DNA of 64,000 nucleotides from Herbiconiux sp. VKM Ac-1786. GTDB taxonomy: Bacteria; Actinomycetota; Actinomycetes; Actinomycetales; Microbacteriaceae. Each line of letters begins with the position of its first letter. The stretch's first letter is position 1. The notes under the pieces were generated by a model that had not been told where the DNA came from, made no database searches, and worked only from the letters and a program-made list of their open reading frames with translations. Where the stretch lies: positions 434,001 to 498,000 of the forward strand of contig NZ_JADKSG010000002.1 in NCBI RefSeq assembly GCF_015350805.1, given 5' to 3'. The position numbers and the translations under genes were made by a program. Of the stretch, positions 46,052-53,591 are shown in pieces.

Positions 46052-46070
46052 TTAGGGTAGCCTTACCAGC
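46052..46070 (+). promoter_or_regulatory. DtxR/IdeR iron box
   Basis: TTAGGGTAGCCTTACCAGC matches the DtxR/IdeR consensus TTAGGTTAGCCTAACCTAA at 14 of 19 positions, with the best-conserved core intact. It lies 14-32 nt before ATG 46084 and overlaps a likely -10 (TAGCCT), so the siderophore-interacting gene should be repressed when iron is plentiful. Confidence 0.75.
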
Positions 46071-46083
46071 GGAGGGGGAGCGC

Positions 46084-46899
46084 ATGAGCAACATCACCGT
46101 CACGCACGCCGAGTCGGGGCTCGTGCGGGCCACGGTGCTGCGATCGGAGCGGGTCACCCCGCACATGCAGCGCCTCACGTTCGGCGGGGGCGATCTCGAG
46201 CGGTTCCGCTTCCGCGGGTTCGATCAGTGGTTCCGGCTCGCCGTGCCCGTCAGCGACGGCACCCGCTTCGAGCGGCTGCCCGACAGCTTCGGCCTCGGCG
46301 GCTACCTGAAGTACCTCACCTTGCCGAAGGGCACCCGGCCGGTCATCCGCAACTACACCGTGCGCGCGTACCGGGCCGAGCCGGCCGAGCTCGACGTCGA
46401 CTTCGTGGTGCACGGCGACGCCGGGGTCGCCGGGCCCTGGGCGAGCGCCGTCGAGCCCGGATCGCCGCTCGCCGAGGTCGCGTTCATCGACCAGGGCTGC
46501 GGCTGGACGCCACGGCACCACGACGGCGGGCCGCACGACAGCGTGCTGCTCGTCGGCGACGAGAGCGGGCTGCCGGCGGTGGCGGGCATCCTGCGCGACC
46601 TGCCCCGCGACGCCGGCGGGCACGCGGTCATCGAGCTCTTCGACGAGCGGGACCGGCAGGAGGTCGACGCGCCCGAGGGCATCGAGGTGCACTGGGTGAC
46701 GAGGTCGCCGGGGGCCGCTCCCGGGGAGGCCGCATTGCCGGCGGTGCGGGGGCTGCCGGCCCTCGAGGGGCGGGTGGCGGCGTTCGCCGTGGGGGAGTCC
46801 GCCGTCGCGACCGGGGTGCGGCGACACCTGGTCGCGGAGCGGGGGGTGCCCAAGGCGGACGTCACGTTCTGCGGGTACTGGAAACGGGGCGGGAGATGA
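46084..46899 (+). CDS. Siderophore-interacting protein (FAD-dependent ferric-siderophore reductase)
   Basis: 271 aa, cytoplasmic flavoprotein of the SIP family. FAD-binding block PVIRNYTVRAYR, followed by DVDFVVHGDAGVAGPWASAV; NAD(P)H domain with LLVGDESGLPAVAGIL and the closing VTFCGYWKRGGR. Reduces ferric siderophores to release iron. ATG 46084 follows GGAGGGGG. Controlled by the iron box just upstream. No siderophore transporter lies in this window. Confidence 0.94.
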   Translation: MSNITVTHAESGLVRATVLRSERVTPHMQRLTFGGGDLERFRFRGFDQWFRLAVPVSDGTRFERLPDSFGLGGYLKYLTLPKGTRPVIRNYTVRAYRAEPAELDVDFVVHGDAGVAGPWASAVEPGSPLAEVAFIDQGCGWTPRHHDGGPHDSVLLVGDESGLPAVAGILRDLPRDAGGHAVIELFDERDRQEVDAPEGIEVHWVTRSPGAAPGEAALPAVRGLPALEGRVAAFAVGESAVATGVRRHLVAERGVPKADVTFCGYWKRGGR

Positions 46900-46941
46900 G
46901 GGCGCCGCGCATCCGCTGATCTTTTTTCGGGGCGATGTCGA

Positions 46942-46968
46942 TATCGCGTCGCGCCGTTCGACGCGATA
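46942..46968. promoter_or_regulatory. 27-bp inverted repeat upstream of the DGPF-sigma operon
   Basis: TATCGCGTCG (46942-46951) and CGACGCGATA (46959-46968) are perfect 10-bp arms around a 7-nt spacer. GATAGT at 46965-46970 could be the -10. The site lies 53 nt before ATG 47021 and could be bound by a repressor, or be part of an ECF promoter. Confidence 0.6.
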
Positions 46969-47020
46969 GTAGGAGGTGCACCGGAGCGCCTCGCGACGGA
47001 CACCCACGAAGGAGACACCC

Positions 47021-47428
47021 ATGAAGTACATGCTCATCATGCGCACCACCGCCGAGGCCCTCGAGGCGTCGAAGGACCTCGACTTCACGGAGGTCATCAA
47101 CGCCATGGGCGCCTACAACGAGTCGATGATCACCGCCGGCGTGCTGATCGGCGGCGACGGGCTGTCGGATGCGAAGGAGGGCTTCGTCGTCGACTTCTCG
47201 GGCGAGGCCCCGACGGTGACCGACGGGCCCTACGGCGAGGTGCACGAGCTGTTCAACGGCTTCTGGATCGTGCAGGTGGCCACGAAGGAGGAGGCGCTGG
47301 AGTGGGCGAAGCGAGCACCGCTCGGGGCCGGCTCGAAGCTCGAGGTGCGGCGGATCACCGACGAGAGCGACTTCGCCGAGTTCGCGGACAACGAGTTCAT
47401 CCAGAAGGAGAAGGAGTGGCGTGGCTGA
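47021..47428 (+). CDS. DGPF/YCII-family protein
   Basis: 135 aa with the dimeric alpha-beta barrel fold: MKYMLIMRTTAEA, MGAYNESMITAGVL, the DGPF-type motif in TDGPYGEVHELFNGFWIVQV, and WAKRAPLGAGSKLEVR. GAAGGAGA sets the start. These proteins are the usual genomic partners of ECF42 sigma factors; their activity is not known. The next gene starts inside this one. Confidence 0.9.
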   Translation: MKYMLIMRTTAEALEASKDLDFTEVINAMGAYNESMITAGVLIGGDGLSDAKEGFVVDFSGEAPTVTDGPYGEVHELFNGFWIVQVATKEEALEWAKRAPLGAGSKLEVRRITDESDFAEFADNEFIQKEKEWRG

Positions 47429-48758
47429 TCCTGCCGGTGCGGCCGATGGCGCCGGCGCGGGTGCCGGCGCGGGTGCTGCTGCCGCCGCCTCTGCGCGGCG
47501 GGCGGTCGAGGCGGTGTGGCGCATCGAAGGGGCGCGCATCACGGCCGGGCTGGCCCGGGCGTTCGGCGACTTCGGCCTCGCCGAGGACGCCGCCCAGGAC
47601 GCCCTCGCCCAGGCGCTCGTGCAGTGGCCGGTCGAGGGCGAACCGCGGAACCCCGGCGCCTGGCTGACGGCGGTGGCGAAACGGCGGGCGGTCGACGCGC
47701 TGCGGCGGGGGAGCGGCCTCGACGAGCGGTACGCGTCGCTGGCCGCCGGGGCTGATGCCGGTGTCGGTACCGGTGTCGGCGGCGGGGCGGATGCTCGGGC
47801 CGGCGATCTCGTCGGCGACGAGGTGCTCGGGCTCGTCTTCATCGCTTGTCACCCCGTGCTCGGGCGCGACGCGCAGGTGGCGCTGACGCTGCGGGTGGTC
47901 GGCGGGCTGACCAGCGAGGAGATCGCGCGGCTGTACCTGCTGCCCGTGGCGACGGTGCAGCAGCGCATCGTGCGGGCGAAGAAGACGCTCGCCGCCGCGA
48001 ACGTGCCGTTCGAGAGCCCCGAGCCCGCCGAGTGGACCGGGCGGCTCGGCGGGGTGCTCGCGGCGCTGTACCTGATCTTCACCGAGGGGTACTCGGCGAC
48101 CTCCGGCGAGCGGTGGCTGCGGCCCGAGCTGGCCGACGAGGCGGTGCGCCTCGGCCGCGTGCTCGCCGGTCTGCTGCCGCGCGAGCCGGAGGTGCACGCG
48201 CTGCTCGCCCTGATGGAGCTGCAGGCGGCGCGTTTCCCCGCTCGCACGGCCGCCGACGGCAGCCCGGTGCTGCTCGCCGACCAGGACCGGCGGCGCTGGG
48301 ACCGGGCTCGGCTCGGGCGCGGCCGGGCGGCGCTCGCCCGATCCGACGAGGCGGCCCGGCGACGCGGCCGGGGTCGCGGGCCGTACGCGCTGCAGGCGGC
48401 GATCGCCGAGTGCCATGCGGTGGCTCCCGACGTGGCCGGGACGGACTGGGAGCGCATCGTGCTGCTCTACGAGGCGCTCGGAGCGCTGGCGCCGAACCCC
48501 GTGGTCGAGCTGAACAAGGCGGTGGCCGTGTCGATGGCGGTCGGGCCGGCGTCCGCCCTGCGGATGGTCGACGAGCTCGTCGCCACGGGCGCACTGGCCG
48601 GCTCGCATCTCGTGCCGAGCGTGCGCGGCGAACTGCTCGCGCAGCTCGGCCGGGTGCCGGAGGCGCGCTCGGAGCTGGTCGCGGCGGCAGGGCTGACCCG
48701 CAACGAACGGGCCCGCGCCGTGCTGCTCGCCAAGGCCGCGGCGCTCCCCGGGGGCTGA
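47421..48758 (+). CDS. ECF42-type RNA polymerase sigma factor with long C-terminal domain
   Basis: 445 aa, far longer than plain ECF factors. Ala/Gly-rich N-terminus, sigma region 2 (EAVWRIEGARITAGLARAFGDFGLAEDAAQDALAQAL), region 4 near 155-195 (LTSEEIARLYLLPVATVQQRIVRAKKTL), then the C-terminal helical extension with GVLAALYLIFTEGYSATSG and NPVVELNKAVAVSMAVGP, both signatures of ECF42/DUF6596 proteins. GTG 47421 overlaps the YCII gene by 8 nt with AAGGAG before it. No anti-sigma gene is present, as expected, because the C-terminal domain is thought to do the control. Confidence 0.92.
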   Translation: MADPAGAADGAGAGAGAGAAAAASARRAVEAVWRIEGARITAGLARAFGDFGLAEDAAQDALAQALVQWPVEGEPRNPGAWLTAVAKRRAVDALRRGSGLDERYASLAAGADAGVGTGVGGGADARAGDLVGDEVLGLVFIACHPVLGRDAQVALTLRVVGGLTSEEIARLYLLPVATVQQRIVRAKKTLAAANVPFESPEPAEWTGRLGGVLAALYLIFTEGYSATSGERWLRPELADEAVRLGRVLAGLLPREPEVHALLALMELQAARFPARTAADGSPVLLADQDRRRWDRARLGRGRAALARSDEAARRRGRGRGPYALQAAIAECHAVAPDVAGTDWERIVLLYEALGALAPNPVVELNKAVAVSMAVGPASALRMVDELVATGALAGSHLVPSVRGELLAQLGRVPEARSELVAAAGLTRNERARAVLLAKAAALPGG

Positions 48759-48789
48759 CAGCTCGAGCCCGGTGCGCCAGGATCGGAGG

Positions 48790-49425
48790 GTGACTCCCCT
48801 CGAACCCGGTATCGCGCCCCGCACCCACGACGAGCTCGAGGCGCTGCTCGGCTCGCCCCTTCCGCGCACGCGGGACAAGGCCCGGCCGGTGCTCGACGAG
48901 GTCGACCGCGCCTGGCTGGCCGCCTCCCCGTTCTGCCTCGTCGCCACCTCCGACGCCGAGGGCCGCTGCGACGTGTCGCCGAAGGGCGACCCGCCCGGGT
49001 TCGCCGTCGTGCTCGACGAGCGCACCGTGGCCCTGCCCGAGCGGCCCGGCAACCGGCGCGCCGACAGCCTGCACAACGTGCTCGAGAACCCGCACGCCGG
49101 CCTGATCTTCCTCGTGCCGGGCCGCGGCGACACCCTGCGGGTCAACGGGCGGGCGCGCCTGTCGACGGATGCGGCCCTGCTCGACGAGATGGCCGTGAAG
49201 GGCCACCGGCCGCTCGTCGCCCTCGTGGTCGACGTCGAGGAGGTGTACTTCCACTGCGCGAAGGCGTTCCTGCGCTCGGAGCTGTGGGAGCCGTCGAGCT
49301 GGCATCCCGACGCGGTGCCGTCCCGCCCCGAGATCGCGAAGGCGGTCGAGCGCCCCGATGAACCTCTCGAGGAGCTCGCGCGGTACTACGGGGCGTCCTA
49401 CGCCGACGGTCTCTACCGGAGCTGA
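48790..49425 (+). CDS. Pyridoxamine-5'-phosphate-oxidase-like flavin-binding protein
   Basis: 211 aa. Split barrel with PFCLVATSDAEGRCDVSPKGDPPGFAVVLDERT and RRADSLHNVLENPHAGLIFLVPGRGDTLRVNGRA, as in the family of MSMEG_1061-type proteins that bind FMN or F420. The C-terminal part (YFHCAKAFLRSELW) is typical. GTG 48790: CAGGAT (48778-48783) is 6 nt before it, so leaderless, though GGAGG directly against the start is also possible. Substrate unknown. Confidence 0.85.
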   Translation: MTPLEPGIAPRTHDELEALLGSPLPRTRDKARPVLDEVDRAWLAASPFCLVATSDAEGRCDVSPKGDPPGFAVVLDERTVALPERPGNRRADSLHNVLENPHAGLIFLVPGRGDTLRVNGRARLSTDAALLDEMAVKGHRPLVALVVDVEEVYFHCAKAFLRSELWEPSSWHPDAVPSRPEIAKAVERPDEPLEELARYYGASYADGLYRS

Positions 49426-49430
49426 CCGGT

Positions 49431-50006
49431 ATGGCGATCGAGGTGCGGGCGGCGACCGTGTTCGAGGACGTCGCGGCGGTGGTGGGTCCTAAGCGGCCCG
49501 ACGCGTCGGTGTGCTGGTGTCTGAGCTACCGCATCCCGTCGGCCCGCAACAACGCGCTGCGGGGAGTCGAGCGCGGGGAGCTCGTGCGCGAGCTGGTCGC
49601 CGAGGACGTGGCGCCGGGGGTGCTCGCCTACGACGACGGCGAGGTCGTGGGATGGGCGGCCGTGCATCCGCGGGCCGACACGACCTTCGCGCGGAACCGC
49701 CGCATCCCGCACGTCGACGAGCTGCCGGTCTGGTCGCTGTGGTGCGTGCGGGTGCGGCCGGGGCACCGCGGGCAGGGGCTCGCGCACCGGCTCGTCGCGG
49801 GAGCCGTCGAGTTCGCGCGGGAGCACGGTGCGCCGGCGGTCGAGGCCTACCCCGTGGACAACCGGGGGGCGAAGGTCGACCTGACGATGGCGTACGTGGG
49901 CACGCGGGCGCTGTTCGAGCGGGCCGGGTTCGAGGTGGCGGCGGAGACGGGTTCGGTGCTGAACGGGTTCCCGCGCGTGCTCATGCGGCTCGACCTGCGG
50001 TCGTGA
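49431..50006 (+). CDS. GNAT-family N-acetyltransferase
   Basis: 191 aa. Acetyl-CoA binding motif A is clear: SLWCVRVRPGHRGQGLAHRLVAGAVEFAREHG, preceded by VLAYDDGEVVGWAAVHPR. The N-terminal CWCLSYR block and the C-terminal GTRALFERAGFEVA match a family often annotated near PPOX-like genes. Substrate unknown. ATG 49431 lies 5 nt after the previous stop, so both are likely in one transcript. Confidence 0.88.
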   Translation: MAIEVRAATVFEDVAAVVGPKRPDASVCWCLSYRIPSARNNALRGVERGELVRELVAEDVAPGVLAYDDGEVVGWAAVHPRADTTFARNRRIPHVDELPVWSLWCVRVRPGHRGQGLAHRLVAGAVEFAREHGAPAVEAYPVDNRGAKVDLTMAYVGTRALFERAGFEVAAETGSVLNGFPRVLMRLDLRS

Positions 50007-50038
50007 GTGGGGACGGCGACCCGGCTGTCAGTGGCGCC

Positions 50039-50326
50039 TCAGTGCTCGTCGACGGAGTAGTCCGGTGACGAGACCCGCGCCAGCACCGTGAGCAGCGCCC
50101 CGGCGGCGGCGAAGGCGAAGGCGAGCAGGGCCAGCCAGAACGTCGGCACGAGGGCGGGGGAGTCGTCGGGCACGTCGAACGCGATGTCGAAGCCGCCGCC
50201 CGGCTCGTTCGAGAACGTGGTCACGGCCGCGCCGGCGGCGACGACCGCCGCGAGCACGAAGGTGCCGAGGCTGGCGGCGTAGGCCACGCGCAGGGCGATC
50301 ACGAGCGAGCGGATGCGGCGGGTCAC
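50039..50326 (-). CDS. Small two-helix membrane protein
   Basis: 95 aa. Two hydrophobic helices (about 15-37 AASLGTFVLAAVVAAGAAVT and 60-83 FWLALLAFAFAAAGALLTVLA) separated by an acidic, Gly/Asp-rich outer loop. No family recognised. Starts at ATG 50326 and is divergent from the glycosyltransferase. Both termini are probably cytoplasmic. Confidence 0.7.
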   Translation of the reverse strand: MTRRIRSLVIALRVAYAASLGTFVLAAVVAAGAAVTTFSNEPGGGFDIAFDVPDDSPALVPTFWLALLAFAFAAAGALLTVLARVSSPDYSVDEH

Positions 50327-50455
50327 GACACGATGCTACGGCCTCGGCCTACGGGCGCCTACCCCGGGCGCCGGGCGGCCGAGGCGGCACCGAGCCGCCG
50401 CCGTTCGTCGAGGGGGATTCGCGGACGGAGCGGTGGGTGCACGAGAATGGGGCCG

Positions 50456-51262
50456 ATGATCCGTCGACGACTGGGGCTGGTGGCCCGCTCGGTGCTCATG
50501 GGACTCGGAGCCCGGGGGCTCGTCCCGGCGCGCCGGGTGGTGGGCGCTCCGGTGGCGTCCGCGGTTCCGGTCGTGATGTGCCTGTGGAACCGGCCCGACC
50601 GGCTCGAGGCCGTGCTCGACGGCCTCGCTGCCCAGCAGAGCGATCGTCCGGTGCGGCTGATGCTCTGGAACAACCAGCGCCGCGACCGCGCCCGCTACGC
50701 CGAGGTGCTGCGGCGCCGAGCCCCTGAGGGGGCGCTCGCGAGCGTCGAGCTCGTGCAGAGCCCGATCAACGTCGGCGGCATCGCGCGCTTCTACCTGCTC
50801 GCGCGGCTGCGCCGCACGGGTTTCGCGGGCCCGGTCATCCTGCTCGACGACGACCAGGAGATCGCGCCGACCTTCGTGGCCGCGCTGCTCGCCGCGTTCG
50901 CCCCGAGGACCGTGCACGGGGTCTGGGCCTGGACGCAGGGCACCGGCTACTGGGACCGCACCCCGGCGACCGGTGACGACGCCACCTACGTCGGCACCGG
51001 CGGCAGCGTGCTCGACGCCTCGATCGTCGACGACCGGCGGTTCTTCACGGCACTGCCCCTGCCCTACCTCTTCCTCGAGGACATCTGGATGAACGCGGTC
51101 GCCCGCCGCCTCGGCTGGACGCTCGCCCACGTCGACGCCGGCTACACCTTCGTCGACGAGGAGGTCGGGCAGCACCACACCCTCGCCGACGCGAAGGCGG
51201 CCTTCTTCGACTACCTCCGCTCGCCCGAGAGCGACCGCGCCTGGGCCGCCGCCCGCCGCTAG
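50456..51262 (+). CDS. Family 2-like glycosyltransferase
   Basis: 268 aa. GT-A fold: VVMCLWNRPDRLEAVLDGLAAQ opens the nucleotide-sugar domain, VILLDDDQEIAP is the DxD-type metal site, GGSVLDASIVDDRRFF follows, and FLEDIWMNAVARRLGW gives the catalytic ED. ATG 50456 is preferred (ATG 50447 is three codons earlier); GAGAAT ends 7 nt before it. N-terminal 25 residues basic and hydrophobic, perhaps membrane-associated. Probably acts on cell-surface glycans with the neighbouring PIG-L and GT39 genes. Confidence 0.82.
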   Translation: MIRRRLGLVARSVLMGLGARGLVPARRVVGAPVASAVPVVMCLWNRPDRLEAVLDGLAAQQSDRPVRLMLWNNQRRDRARYAEVLRRRAPEGALASVELVQSPINVGGIARFYLLARLRRTGFAGPVILLDDDQEIAPTFVAALLAAFAPRTVHGVWAWTQGTGYWDRTPATGDDATYVGTGGSVLDASIVDDRRFFTALPLPYLFLEDIWMNAVARRLGWTLAHVDAGYTFVDEEVGQHHTLADAKAAFFDYLRSPESDRAWAAARR

Positions 51263-51330
51263 CCCGCCGCCCCGCCGCCCGCCGTCCGCCGTCCCGCCGC
51301 CCGGCGGCCCAGCCGCCCGCCGCCCACTTG
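51263..51330. repeat. CCGCC-rich low-complexity stretch
   Basis: Nearly pure C and G in irregular CCGCC(C) units between the glycosyltransferase stop and the convergent PIG-L stop. No hairpin with a T-run is evident; it may act as a simple barrier between convergent genes. Confidence 0.8.
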
Positions 51331-51340
51331 CGCGGTGCCG

Positions 51341-52387
51341 TCACTCGTCGAAGCGCACCCAGAAGTACTGCTGCTGGGTGAAAAGGTCCAGTTCGCCCTC
51401 CCGCGCGACGTGGTAGTAGTCGGGCCAGAGCCAGCCGTAGTTCTTCACGTGGGCGCCGAGGCGTTCGCCGCCCTCCCCGATGCGGAAGGCGGCGTCGACC
51501 GCGGCGTCGCTGACCGTCGCGGCGATGGAGCGGTGCGGATCGTCGGCGCAGGTGGCCGCTGCCTGCAGCCCGGCGTGGAAGTCGACGTTCCAGAGGGCGC
51601 GGTGCAGGGCGAGGTGATCCGGAGGCGCGTACGGGAAGCACCTCTGACCGCTGCTGCCGCCCGTGCCGCCGTCGTCGTCGGCGTAGGCGCCGAGCACGGC
51701 GCTGACCGGCAGGGACGTGTCGAGCCCCAGGGCGGCTCGCTGGTCGAGGGCGGTGCGGATGCCCCAGACGGCCTCGTCCTCGGTGAGGTCTCCGTCGCCC
51801 AGGTCGAAGAAGACCACGGCCCCGCGGTTCCGACGATCGACGAAGACCTCCGCCGTGGAGTCGGCGGAGGTGCACTCGTCGGCGCCGTCGGAGCGGCAGA
51901 CGGGGCCGTCGGTCAGCGGAAGCGGTGCGGTGCGCACCGGCGGGGCGAAGTCGCCGGGGATGCGGGCATCCGTCGCCGACATGTCGCCGAGATAGCGCAG
52001 GAGAGAGTTCTGCCGCGCCTCGCTGCAGGCGGGTGACCACCTGCCGGTCGGGAGCGGATCGGCGGGGTGCTCGAGGTCGGGCTGCGCCGACGTCTCGTAC
52101 TCGGACGGCTCGCAGTACTCCGTCTGCTCCCCGTGCGTGAGCACCACGAAGACCGTGTACTGCTCGATCAGCGACCACACCTGGAACTCGTCGTCGGGGT
52201 GGGGCACGACGACGTAGACCGCACTGCGGGGTGGCCCGGTCGGGCTCGGCGCCAGCGCGAGGCCGCTCACCACGGCGGCGGTCATCGCCGCGGTCGCACC
52301 GAGCCAGCCGAGAAGGCGGCCGAGCATCCGGGCGACGGGCGGCTGCGGTGGGCGCGGCGGGCGAAATGGGCGCGGTGGAGCGGTCAC
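51341..52387 (-). CDS. Membrane-anchored PIG-L family deacetylase
   Basis: 348 aa. Pro-rich start, one membrane helix (MLGRLLGWLGATAAMTAAVVSGLAL), then an outer PIG-L domain with the zinc motif VVPHPDDEF and RQNSLLRYLG. Later zinc and substrate regions (PPDHLALHRALW) fit the family. Six or more Cys in the outer part suggest disulfides. Intracellular PIG-L proteins make mycothiol; this exported form more likely trims N-acetyl groups on surface sugars. Starts at GTG 52387 overlapping the previous stop (GTGA). Confidence 0.82.
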   Translation of the reverse strand: MTAPPRPFRPPRPPQPPVARMLGRLLGWLGATAAMTAAVVSGLALAPSPTGPPRSAVYVVVPHPDDEFQVWSLIEQYTVFVVLTHGEQTEYCEPSEYETSAQPDLEHPADPLPTGRWSPACSEARQNSLLRYLGDMSATDARIPGDFAPPVRTAPLPLTDGPVCRSDGADECTSADSTAEVFVDRRNRGAVVFFDLGDGDLTEDEAVWGIRTALDQRAALGLDTSLPVSAVLGAYADDDGGTGGSSGQRCFPYAPPDHLALHRALWNVDFHAGLQAAATCADDPHRSIAATVSDAAVDAAFRIGEGGERLGAHVKNYGWLWPDYYHVAREGELDLFTQQQYFWVRFDE

Positions 52388-53526
52388 GGGCGGAGGTAGA
52401 GGCGGTGACGGTGGAGGAGGCTGGTGAGGAGGATCCAGAAGAGCAGGAGGGCTGCGGTCCAGGTGGCCTGGACGTGGCCGGCGACCGCGATCGTCGCCGC
52501 GATGGTCTCGGCCGGGACCGTGCCGTCAGGCAGGGGGCGGCTGAGCAGACCCATCAGCACGTGGGATCCGAAGTAGACCAGCAGGCTGTTGCGTCCGAGC
52601 GCCAGGATCGGGTAGCTGAGGCCGCGGAGCACGCGCCCGGTGCCGGCGCGGTCGACGAGCAGGTGCCCGAGCAGCAGGGCGATCGTCGTCGCCGCCGCCA
52701 GCGCGAGGGCGAAGGGCGGCGACCAGAGGCGCTTCATCATCGGCACCGGCCGCGCCCCGACGAGCGTGGGCGCCCAGGTCAGAACGAACGCCGCAGCCAG
52801 GAAAGCGGCGGCCAGGGCGACCAGGGGCAGCACGGCCGCGCCGACCCCCGCCGACCGCGCGAGCGCCCGTCGTCGCACCGAGAGCAGCAGATGGCCGACC
52901 GTGGCTCCCGCCGAGGCGCTGACGAGCGTGCCCAGCAGGGCGACCAGCCCTTCCGGATCGTGGCCGCCGGCCCCGAGCTGATAGATGTGGTCGGCCGTGA
53001 AGACGAGCGTGTCGATCGCCCCGGAGGGATTGCATTCCCGGGTGAGCACCCCGCCCACGCACCGCTCCGCCCAGCCGGCGAGGAGGACCGTGTGGGCGAC
53101 GGCGAACAGCCCTGTGATGGCGGCCCAACCGCGCCAGCCGCGGGTCAGCAGGTGGAGCAGCCCGATCACCACGACGACCATCGCATAGGTCTGCAGCACG
53201 CCGGTCACCCGCCACGTGTCGAGGTTCCAGGATGCCGACACGATGGCGTTGTAGAGCAGCCCGGCTGCGAGGAGCACCGCGGTTCGGCGCGCCAGCTCCC
53301 CGAACCCGACCCCCCGTCCCAGTGCGAATCCGAGGCCGCACCCGCTCAGGGTCACGAACACCGGGAACACCAGGTCGATCGGATGGACGGAGGCCCAGGG
53401 GGCATGGTCGAGCCACTCGGGGGTGACCAGCAGGCTGTTCATCGCCACGGAGCAGACGAGCATGAGCCCGCGCACGAGATCGAGGCTGGCGATCCGGGGC
53501 CGCGGCGCAGGGGAGGCATCGGTCAC
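52384..53526 (-). CDS. HGSNAT-like (DUF1624-type) acyltransferase membrane protein
   Basis: 380 aa, about ten membrane helices. Begins RIASLDLVRGLMLVCSVAMNSLL and APWASVHPIDLVFPVFVTLSGCGLGFAL, the signature of heparan-alpha-glucosaminide N-acetyltransferase-like proteins, which move acetyl groups across the membrane to sugars. Forms an operon with the exported PIG-L deacetylase, a possible acetylation/deacetylation pair. GTG 53526 has TAGATT 6 nt upstream on the minus strand and no ribosome site. Confidence 0.82.
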   Translation of the reverse strand: MTDASPAPRPRIASLDLVRGLMLVCSVAMNSLLVTPEWLDHAPWASVHPIDLVFPVFVTLSGCGLGFALGRGVGFGELARRTAVLLAAGLLYNAIVSASWNLDTWRVTGVLQTYAMVVVVIGLLHLLTRGWRGWAAITGLFAVAHTVLLAGWAERCVGGVLTRECNPSGAIDTLVFTADHIYQLGAGGHDPEGLVALLGTLVSASAGATVGHLLLSVRRRALARSAGVGAAVLPLVALAAAFLAAAFVLTWAPTLVGARPVPMMKRLWSPPFALALAAATTIALLLGHLLVDRAGTGRVLRGLSYPILALGRNSLLVYFGSHVLMGLLSRPLPDGTVPAETIAATIAVAGHVQATWTAALLLFWILLTSLLHRHRLYLRP

Positions 53527-53532
53527 CCGGGC

Positions 53533-53585
53533 AATCTAGCGGAGTAATGAGGTTGTGTCGACTTCGCCCACCGGTCGGTTAGGAT
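53533..53585. promoter_or_regulatory. Back-to-back leaderless promoters
   Basis: Minus-strand TAGATT (53533-53538) is 6 nt before GTG 53526; plus-strand TAGGAT (53580-53585) is 6 nt before GTG 53592. Two divergent genes therefore share only 65 bp. Confidence 0.65.
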
Positions 53586-53591
53586 TGGCGG

